The translations under genes were made by a program, and so were the position numbers. From Strigamia acuminata (Eukaryota > Arthropoda > Chilopoda > Geophilomorpha > Linotaeniidae), in NCBI GenBank assembly GCA_949358305.1, contig OX442314.1:42974581-43038580 (forward strand): a stretch of DNA of 64,000 nt, given 5' to 3'. The number at the start of each line of letters is the position of its first letter. Within the stretch, counting starts at the first letter, position 1. The notes beneath the pieces are model-generated. The model was not told where the DNA came from, did no database searches, and saw only the letters and a program-made list of their open reading frames with translations. Below, in pieces: positions 51,990 through 61,253 of the stretch.

Positions 51990-53500
51990 TTTTTTTTACA
52001 GTATTTAGTAAAATTAGCCTTTCGTAAAAGTGGCAGGCAATGGAAACTAGGCTCAAAAAATGGGTAATCCAAGAGTATTTTTTGTATATTGTTATCATAT
52101 TTTTCTTCTTCTTCAGAATTTATGTCCCAGAGAATGAACAACTAACAATATATATATTAAACATCATGTGCGTGGAAATTTACCTAAAATAAAGGAATCT
52201 TTCGTTGAAAGTAAGACAGTTTACAAATATTCAGCAAAAAAATCAGATGTTAACTCTTTACTATTTCAGTGACTGTAAAACGCTACTACGCCAGCAAAAA
52301 GGAGTCTGCGACAACAGCCAAACAACCAAAAGGCCAACATATACATCGGAATAAGCAAAAATTAAGTCAAAGAAAGGTTTACAGTAAGTACAATAATTCT
52401 CTCTGTAGTAATTTATTCTATTTTCCGGTATTTTTGCAGAACAAAAATGACGACTTAAGGCATTGGAAGCCTTGAAGTTAACCTCGAAAGATGAAGAAAA
52501 GTTGAAATCTGCTCTGTTGGTTGATGCCATGAGCAGTGAAGACAGCGGCAATAATAAACCATCCTGGGGTTCAGCCAAATTTATGAGGGCGCTTCAACAC
52601 CTGAACGAAAAAGCTACAACCATGGATTTTGATAAAGCTCGCAGGATGCGTGCGAAGCGCCTTCCAGGAATTGATTACCACCATCTGGTGCTCCAATTTG
52701 GACCCAAAAAAATTAGGAGCAGCCACGCAATTCACATCAACTGGGTTTTCTGTGGTTTTTTCCCAGTTTTAAGCATATGAGACATCTGAAAAGTCGTTCC
52801 ACATCCATGTAACAAATTTTGGAAAAATTAAAGTTAAACTGGCTGCAGCAATTGAAACGAAAGTGGCTAAAGGTTCCTTACCTGCTACGGCATTAGAAAC
52901 AGCTGATTTTGTTGGAAAAATGGACAAATTGTTTGATTGCTTTAACATAAGTTCAAATAAACTTTTCAAACGAGCTATTGGTGGGAAAAATGGGAAAATT
53001 GAGGATTTTATAAAACGGGGCTTGTTATGGATGGGTTCTCTTCAGTTCAGAGATAAAAAAAAAATAAATAAAAATGCAAAGAGCATAATATGTATACGTG
53101 AATGGCTCACAACAATAAACGCTTTGCTTCAGTTAAAAGAGTATTTAGGAGAACAACCAATGTTACTTTTTCGTTTACAGATGGCTTAACCAAAATTCTC
53201 TTGAAAAATTTTTTGGCGTAATTTGAAGTAGGGGAATTTAATGACAGACCTACACCCATACCATTTCAACGTAGCTGTCGTCAAGTTTGTATGAACAACA
53301 TGTTAAAACCTGGTGTTAATGGAAATCGTTTTGATTTTTGTGAGGATTTAACTACCGTACATTCAACAATGTTGAGAAGCGGTGAGAAGCGACGCGAACA
53401 CCACGCCAAATACAACGATGCGAACGGAAAGACGAATGAACACGATCGGAAAACGAGCGAATGAACGATTGCACGATGAGACTGACAGAAAGAAATAATT
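51990..53500 (+). pseudogene. P-like transposon relic, copy 3
   Basis: 51990-52260 matches 33440-33710. 52440-52690 carries the KLTSKDEEKLKSALLVDAMS and WGSAKFMRALQHLNEK piece. 52863-53189 gives LPATALETADFVGKMDKLFD, LLWMGSLQFRDKK and IREWLTTINALLQLKEYLGE. The following IPFQRSCRQVCMNNML segment lies in another frame. Same order as copy 2, with independent stops. Confidence 0.65.
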
Positions 53501-54129
53501 ACAAACTTTTTTGGTTTTAGAAATTGTCTCGTACGAAATGTAAAATTTACTTCGAAATCTCAAAACGGAAAAAGTAGGGACAACTCGATTGTAAAATGCC
53601 TTGGAGACAATTCATGACAAATGGGGATTCTACCTATGATAAATATTTTTGCCATCCAAATTACAAGCCTGATCAGACATACCATCGAAAGGTTGCAACA
53701 AAAATATTCCAAACTGTTCAAGTAGGAAATTTCAAGAAGAATATAAAACTGTACAGCATCGACCAGTTCCACACGCTTTAAAAGCAGGTTGCCGAGCAAA
53801 AAAATCTGAAGAATGTAAATGCCACATCCAATAAAGAATGTGGGCTAACAATACAACATAAAACGCAAATGCCAACATTCATGAAGGAATGTGGGCTTGC
53901 AATGCATTTAAAAATGTAAATGCCACAAGAATGTGGGCTAACAATACAAATAAACTTGACAGAACTTTTGAAATGACCAGAGCTCTCTTCTGGTTCCACC
54001 GAGACAAGTAACGTGCTCAGTTTATCCAGGGGTGACCACGTGGAGGTAGAGAGTTGGATTTTACACCCCCTTAAGAAATTAATAAATAAAAAATAATTAT
54101 AAACGTGCAATATTATAAATAAATTACTG

Positions 54130-54350
54130 AATAGCTGTTTCCACAGAAATCGGTGGAAATAGATTTATGGTCAATTTTCACCGATTTCGGTAGAAAAGAT
54201 CAGAGAAATCGGTGGATTTATGCGATCATTTCCACCGAAATCGGAGAAAATAGCCCATGGGTCTACGATTACCGTGATCATTTCAACCAAAATCGGTGAA
54301 AAGAGCCCCTTCGTTTATTTCCACCGATACCGAAATCGGTGGAAATAATT
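54130..54350. repeat. Inverted and direct repeats of GAAATCGGTGGAAA, second array
   Basis: Counterpart of 39838-40010 within the duplicated segment, slightly longer. ATTTCCACCGATACCGAAAT and TTTCACCGATTTCGG alternate with their complements. Confidence 0.75.
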
Positions 54351-54829
54351 AATTGAAGGTTACGGGAGATGTGTATTTCCACACACAATACATTTAGGTT
54401 TATGGTATTTCATGGGAGGATGAAAACTTACCTTCGTTTTGTTAGCAAAAAAATTACAGATCGTATGAAATTGCGTTTCCGTATTATTTTCCATTACACC
54501 AAAGTTCGGTGAGACCACAAATTGCAAAGTTACATTCATCATTCAATCTGAACGAACAACTCGACGAACATAACGCGTGCTTCACGAATGCGGGATCAAC
54601 ATGGCTACCACAGTATACTGTGATCAGGGGGGTGCAGCGGGGGTACTTTGACGTGATTCGTCAAAAAGCGTAGCGTCATAAAGGGGGGAAGCCAATGATG
54701 TTGTTCCGTGTGGAATGCAGGTAGAAGTTAGGAGTAAGTTATAGTTTCCATGTTAAAAACATAATATTTAAATTGTACTTGTCATTGATGTTGTTGAAAA
54801 TTAATAAAATAATACATTTTTAAGTTTAT

Positions 54830-55215
54830 ATTTGAATTTTATGTGAAAATACCATAAAAAAATAGAAAAAATGTTACAAAAAATATTATTGACTAGCAAA
54901 AAATACAGAAAATACAAAAATACCAAATAAAAAACAAAAAAAAAATAGGAAAATTTTACAAAAAATATTATACACAGCAAAAAATACCGAAAATACAAAA
55001 ATACCGAAAAAAAAATATAGGAAAATTTTACAAAAAATATTATACACTAGCAAAAACTACTGAAAATACAAAATACAAAAAACACCAAATAAAAAACAAA
55101 AGAAATAGGAAAATTTTACAAAAAATATTATACACCAGCAAAACATACCAAATATACAAAATTATCAAAAAAACAAACAAAAAATAGGAATATTTTAGAA
55201 AAAATACACTAGCAA
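54830..55215. repeat. A-rich tandem array with ACAAAAAATATTATACAC core
   Basis: Four to five units of 70-90 bp, each with ATAGGAAAATTTTACAAAAA and a CAGCAAAAAATAC segment, occupy the left half of the 1513-bp insertion. Confidence 0.8.
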
Positions 55216-55501
55216 AAAATTCAAAATTCAAAATTCAAAATTCAAAATTGAGCAAACAGATGACTATCATCTCCAACACCAGAATTAAAACAAGAAAAAG
55301 TAAAAATAAAAAATAAAAATTCTAAAAACAGAGAAATTACTGCAGTAGATGTTAAATCCATCGACAAATATTCATTACAATTATAAGCATTCATTACAAA
55401 ATGTTAAAAATCAAAATCAGACTCAAAATTTGAGAAAGAGAAAGAACGAGGAATAGAAATTCGATTACTCAAACAAAAGCAGCAAGCCCAATGGAATCGA
55501 C

Positions 55502-55711
55502 TTATCCGTCTTGCATGTCCCTGTACAACTCCGAGTCAGGGTCCACTTTGTGGAGCTTCACGTTCCATTCGAAGAGGTTGTCGTCGGCCAATTCGACCGT
55601 GAAGATGGGCGGTTCGCTTTCGCGCTGTTGACGACACATTTCTTGGTATTCCTTCGTCAGACGTCGTGTGCGGACCAGTTCAGCGTGTTGTAGCGAATTC
55701 TCGTTCATCAT
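55502..55711 (-). pseudogene. Captured exon resembling ubiquitin-conjugating enzyme UBE2Q
   Basis: The 69-codon minus-strand frame encodes RRLTKEYQEM, then IFTVELADDNLFEWNVKLHK and VDPDSELYRDMQ. This matches the start of the E2 fold in UBE2Q-type enzymes (RL.KE..., then V.L.DD.L..W.VKL..VDPDS.L..D). The active-site Cys region is absent and TAA follows. Codons are GC-rich inside an A-rich insertion, like host coding DNA. It is probably an exon picked up from a host UBE2Q gene, useless as an enzyme alone. Confidence 0.6.
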
Positions 55712-56748
55712 ATGGTTCTTTTTCGTCTTAAAAAAGCTGCTCGCACGACTCTGCGCTCTTCCTTTTTCACACTGTTGTTATTGTTGTTGTTGTTGTTGCT
55801 GTTGCTCTTATTGTGATTGTTGTTCGTCGTCGGGTTGATTGGGATTGAAACGAACGAAATGATGTTGCCTATGCTGCTCAACCACTACAATAAAAACAGA
55901 AGTAAAAAATTATAGAAGAAATATTACACACAAAAAATAAACATACTGGTAAAAGTTAAGTTCTGGATAATTGCTTTGTCTTTTCTTCTGCTGACTTCTT
56001 CTCTCGCTGTTCTTTCATTGAGGTGTTTAAATACCGGATTCTGATAAATGTTCTTGTGCGAACATAGAGTCTAATCACTCGCCTGTCTATTTCGGGAAAT
56101 TTCAAGTAACCTTGTACTGTGATGGCTACGGGGTTTACACATGTTAATCATAGCTATGGTTCTGGACAGAACAAATCTTAAAGCTTTAACAAATCTATCG
56201 TAAGTACGGTAGCCTAGACGGATAGTTCCTTTTGTACAGTTTCCGTCACATATAAGAACAAAATAGTCAGAAATACTAAAAAGTGGTATTCTGCATGAAA
56301 AACCAAATTTTCTGTATCAAACTTTTTCCCCAAATTAATTTTAATTAAAGCAATTAAGCAATATTAGTTAATTCCTATGATTTAATCCTTAAATTAGAAC
56401 ATTTTAAACTTGTATTTCTGATTCTTCGTGCATTTAAACCTGTGTTCGTAAGATTTAAAAATAGAAAACAATTTTAATACAGTAAAGAATTATTATTACG
56501 GCAGTTCATAAGGCGCAACACAAATTGAGATAATAAAAATATTTATTTTCGGTTCTTAATTTTTCGAGCAGAAAAAAAAGTTACTTTTGAAGAAACAATG
56601 CTCGTTTAACACAATATAGCAAACGTTTCTCCTGCACGTATTGGCGACGTATCTGATATTTCAGATATATATGAGAAGAGTTTATTCTATAGCATCACTA
56701 ATTTCTGGATAACCAGAACGGAAATATTAAACTATTTCAACAACTACA

Positions 56749-59205
56749 ATGGCACTTAATCAGACAATGGAAAATCAATTACGATTACTTTCGAACAACC
56801 TCTACAATTCGCGAGACGATGGGAAACCGGGAAAAGTGGCGTTAGAATGCCCGGACGGACGTGTGCTGGCACACAAGAACATTCTGAAGGGCGCGAGTGA
56901 TTATTTCCGCGCCATGTTCAGCCACAACGTCACGGAAAACGTAACCAACGTGGTCCACATCCCGGACACAAACGCTCAAGTGATAAACATCGTAATTAAA
57001 TTCATATACGGTCAAGACATAAGTGAAATCACCGACAGTCTAACGCGTGAAATACTTTTCGCCGCTGATAAAATGCAATTGAAAAACCTATTCGACAAAT
57101 ACTGGATCCCGTATTGCAAATCGATCACTCTGGACAACTATTTAACCGTGTGGCAATTAGCCGAAATGACCGCCGACGGTAAGACGGTGGAAAACGTCGA
57201 AATGTTCGTTTCAGAACAGCTGAGACGAATTCCCGACCTTCTTCCCGACGACATGTGGTGATCTCAAAATATTCACCAACTTAGAAGATAAAATTTATTG
57301 TCTTCTAATTAATTTGACTGTGGCACACGCCAAGTCAGATCATGTGACCGAGGGGAGAAATCCTCTCTAGGCACATATCACCCCAGGTTGTCCGGGGTGA
57401 AAACGGTTATTAGCCGTTATGGTGCAATATGGTGTAATAACCACTAGTTGCACCCATTTGAGCTAAGTGCGCAGGTTTTCTGCGCAATATTGAAGCGTGC
57501 TGGGCTCGCGCCTTGGCTCAAATCGGGACTCTGAAAAATACAACAACAACCTCAACATCACTGCTTTTGCTCCTGAAAGAAAAGTATTGATAGAGGACCG
57601 TTGTAACTCAGTTTCACCTGCTATCTTTGTGCCACCCAAAGCACGAAGCCAGCAATTCAGCTTGAATTAGCCGTCGCTAATTCCAGCTATCGAGAAGTAG
57701 AAGTTTCCCGAAGTGACGTGAACCATCGCCGTCGCAGCAGCGCGAACTGTTGCCACCGCCATCGAACGCCAGTCGGACGCCCGTGACCGTGAACCACCGC
57801 CAGCGAGCCGTCGTACGAGTTACGGAAGAAGCCCACGAGAACCATCGTCTTCGACCATCGTTCGTGAGTTTGCAGAACGAAGACAATTTGCCTTCGCCTA
57901 ACAACTGTGTGTTGTTTAAGCGCCATTTTAGCGCTTTGTAGCTTGCAACAGTCGTTGCAAGCCCTTCCATTGTTCCCGCTCATTTATTCTTGCGACTTGT
58001 CGCATTCTGTGATATTTCCATCGTTTTTTAATATATATTGTAATTTAAAGAATAAACATTTGTGTGATTTTTATTACCATATTAAATTGTGCCTTTATTT
58101 CCATAAACTTAACCCTAGACAAGTTTCGGCCGCGATATAAGTCTTGTTAAGCATTCACCTGCGGTTTCAGGCTTATTAATTAGTAATTTGCCTGATATCA
58201 ACCCGGATCGCAGCAGACACAATGGCGCTTTTGCACTCTCTCGTTGCGCGTGGTACGTACAATTTTGCTAAGTTGTCGGACGAGATTCTTCGAGATCTTA
58301 TATCGTCTAAACATGTGCTCGAATCACCGGAAATTCACGACGCGTTGAACAAAGAAATGGCTTCGCGAAGGAAAGGCGAAGTGGAGCCGAGAATTAAGAT
58401 TCACGCTTTCGCTGTTAAAAATTTGCAGTGCAAATATTCGGTTAAAACACTGAGTGACGAAGAATGGACGAGTTCGCCACATCGCCGATTTCCCGATTCA
58501 CGCTGTTTTCCGGCAGTTTCGACGAGCGACGACTTGTTTTATTTCAAATTCACGAATAATAAATTCCACGCTGTCCACATGAAGACACTCCAGTCCATCC
58601 CCCAAGAAACGATAATGGAAACTCAATTGTCATCATTATCGGATGACTTCAGGGTCGAAGCTGCGAATCGTACTGACGTTTACATCAGGACGCATCCGAC
58701 GACGCATTCTCACTACGCCTGTTTTAATTTCACTCGAATGAGGTGGATTACAGTCGGATTTGCTGAGCATTACGTGCACGACGTGAAGTCGATGCTTTTT
58801 GCCACCGGTGACGGCAAGTTTGTCTTCGATGTCGACAAACGGCGCATTAAAATCGTCGATACTAAGACAATGACGTGGGCGATGAAGGAGAAGTTGCCCG
58901 GTGATTGGAAGAACGTACGATGTAAGAATCTTAACGAGAGTTGTGGGGGCAAGTTGATTTTTGTGCAGAAAAAGCCGAGTTGTTTGTTGGTTTACGACAT
59001 CGTGCGTGATAGTTGGAATGTTGTTTCAGCGCCGGGCATTGTGGGAAAAGTGACTATGTACGCATCTTACGGAAGCGACTGTTTAATATTTGAAAAGATA
59101 CTTTGGGATGAGTGTAGAGTACATTCTTTAAACACTATGACGATTGTTTCATCGTATAAAGCACCCAGGCATTTTAAGTGCATCCATTTTGACCTAAGTG
59201 TTTAA
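56749..59205 (+). pseudogene. BTB-BACK-kelch-like protein, copy 2, split by a solo LTR
   Basis: The N-terminal part 56749-57253 (BTB and half of BACK) and the C-terminal part 58216-59205 align with 40859-42316. They are separated by the LTR 57254-58215, which creates a stop at 57259-57261. Both halves are otherwise open, with scattered amino-acid changes and a different C-terminus (KAPRHFKCIHFDLSV instead of SYTSYL), so the loss looks recent. The downstream half has its own Met at 58222. Whether any spliced form bypasses the LTR cannot be told. Confidence 0.8.
57254..58215 (+). repeat. Solo BEL-type LTR, 962 bp, inside BTB-kelch copy 2
   Basis: It runs from TGTGGTGATCTC to GATCGCAGCA. GACA is duplicated (57250-57253 and 58216-58219), matching the uninterrupted sequence in copy 1. 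AGAATAAACA near 58050 may be the polyadenylation signal. No internal element remains, so it arose by LTR-LTR recombination. It is the same family as 61971-62938. Confidence 0.93.
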
Positions 59206-59332
59206 TTTAACTTTCAGGGTAAACCCGCGCACAACGAGAGGCATTATTGAAAAATCAACGAGAAGTTCCCCCGCGCTTCTCTGCAGCGCCTATTGCGTTT
59301 TGCATTTTTACAACGTATTTTTTATCTTAAAA

Positions 59333-59844
59333 TAGAGAGTTTGCGGGATGCATTTTTCCCTTACACTATTTTTCTCTTACACTATTTTAGTGCCATATCG
59401 TAAGGGAAAAATGTTTAGTGTATCGTTTTGAACACTAAATTAAAATATAGCGCAGCCAATCCGGTAGTTTTCCACTATTTACGTCACAGAGCCTTTAAAT
59501 TTGGATTAGCAACGACCTCATTCGCCGCCATTTTAATTTCTTCGCTTCGATCGCACAAAGGGCACGTATTAAGGTTTATATCATTGTTTTCTCTTTCATT
59601 TGGTTTTAATTCACAATAATAAAGGTGCTTCATTGTTTTGAAGCAGTAAAATACAACAATTGTCTCTACTTTTTTTAAAAAGAGACTGCTACGGTTTCGG
59701 TGATCACGTGACATAGTGAAATAGTGTAGTGATAAGGGAAAATTGCAGCCCGCAAACTCTCTGTTTTATCATTTTTCCCTTACACTATTTTTATACCGTA
59801 TAGTGTTTAACTGTAAGGGAAAAATGCATCCCGCAAACTCTCTA
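59333..59844. mobile_element. Inverted-repeat element in the 3' flank of BTB-kelch copy 2
   Basis: Starts TAGAGAGTTTGCGGGATGCA and ends with its reverse complement; the identical part is about 33 bp. It is absent from the first copy near 42463. TA may be the duplicated target. An extra end-like sequence at 59745-59762 (CCCGCAAACTCTCTG) suggests a second, partial element or an internal duplication. ATTTTTCCCTTACACTATTT recurs inside. No transposase. Confidence 0.75.
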
Positions 59845-59924
59845 CTGTCTCATACTGTGACGGTATAAAATACCGTAAGGTTTTAAAGAAAATAAAGGTC
59901 TAGTGTGATTATTTGTTAGAAATG

Positions 59925-60116
59925 AATGAAGCTGTCATTAATTCATGGGATCAACACAACATTTAACACAACATTTAAAAACATCTGCTTTATTAACATT
60001 AATCCAGAAAAACACAAACATATTAGCACAGGGACAAATGAATTTAATAAAGTAGAAATTTAAAAAGGCTAAAGTTCTGCGCCCAAGAAAAAAAGGATTA
60101 AGAAAAACATTGTAAC
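59925..60116. repeat. Repeat matching 27660-27870
   Basis: ATTAATTCATGGGATCAA, AAAAACATCTGCTTTATTAA, GACAAATGAATTTAATAAAG and GGATTAAGAAAAACATTGT occur in the same order in both places. Coding meaning is not evident. Confidence 0.7.
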
Positions 60117-60400
60117 TGGAGTGTCTCGCACTCCATTGGTCATCCTTGGCCATTGTTTTATATTGTGACGCTGTTCACAGCGCCACCTATGATGTGGTCA
60201 CCACGGTGGAGTTGGATAGCAGTTGCTCCCTAGCAACTCTGAAGATCGTATAGTGCAAGGTTGTAGTACTCCCGTGTAGAGCAGTGGAAAAGATGGCGGT
60301 TGCTGTGTCTGTTCTCCTCACCTGGGAGAAAATGGAAACTCCTACTCCTCTCTTCCCATTGTTGAAACGAAATAAGAGACGAGCAAATACAAACACATCT
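60117..60400 (+). repeat. LTR-like fragment related to 8533
   Basis: TGGAGTGTCTCGCACTCC, then TTGTGACGCTGTTCACAGCGCCACCT-type text, parallels the start of the LTR at 8533. The end is not defined. Confidence 0.4.
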
Positions 60401-61238
60401 GCTTTAATCAGTTACAAACTGAAGAGTGGCAACTGGATTGCCAAGAATACAAAGACACGTGCATAACAATTGCACGCGCAAAAAGGAACATACAGTTACA
60501 TTGTTGAAAAATGAGGAACTACAAAATGAACAGGCAAAACTGTGTAAAAAACAAGACTGGGCCAAATAAAATTCCGTACTAGCAAGCACTTTTTGCTGAA
60601 ATAAGCCTAACGCTTTCAAAACCCAAAAAACACTCAAATTCAACATCAAATGGTTATTTAAACCCAATAAAACGTTCTCGAAGGTCGATAGCCCAAGAAC
60701 ACACTATTACAAACTGCCAAGAAAACCCAAATTAATACAAAAGCCCCCCGAACGTCTTGACCAATCACAGCACTACAAAATGACGTGGCCCGAAATTTAC
60801 CATTCGAGACAAGCTTAAAATAAAACAGAAATTCAAATTGTAACTAGAATAATTGAAACATTTTACAATAAGTTCTTTTAAAATACTTAAATTGAAAATT
60901 AACAATTATAACCCTTTTTCAAGGTAGACACGTCTGGTATCAAGATTACAACAATGGTGTCGAGAGTAAAGATAACATTAAATTCCAAAGATTGCAATCA
61001 AACATTTTAGTAAACAATAAAACAAGTTAAAAACCAAACTCTCACTTAAAAACTAAATTAAAAAGAAACTGAAACACAAAGACTCTCTTCTTAATCAATA
61101 GGCAAAAACACTTGATACAATTTATTAGAAGTGTAATAAAAATATTCAACACAAAACCAGGCAAAACGACCTGACCATCCATCGCTGCTAGAAACAGCGA
61201 AGTTGGCGGCCGCAAAAAGAAAGAACACAAGAAAACTC
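60401..61238. other. AT-rich stretch beyond the BEL/Pao pol stop
   Basis: On the minus strand this follows the pol stop and a purine tract (AGAGGAGGTGGGCG, about 61242-61255), so the 3' LTR of that element probably starts near 61240 (TGAGTTTTC). No second LTR is in the window to fix its length. No gene is supported. Confidence 0.4.
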
Positions 61239-61253
61239 ACGCGCCCACCTCCT

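Larger units (their letters stand above)
54609..56121. mobile_element. 1513-bp transposon-like insertion with 8-bp target duplication
   Basis: ATGGCTAC flanks both sides (54601-54608 and 56122-56129). The first BTB-kelch copy has a single uninterrupted version near 40249-40256 (TTGGCTAC). The ends are CACAGTATACTGTG and TACTGTG, giving a short CACAGTA inverted terminus. Inside are an A-rich tandem array and a UBE2Q-like exon. No transposase is present. The superfamily is not assigned; an 8-bp duplication would suit hAT or P types. Confidence 0.75.

Noticed and set aside
54801-55231. Phe/Tyr-rich minus-strand frames as membrane proteins
   Set aside because: They are translations of the A-rich tandem array inside the 1513-bp insertion.
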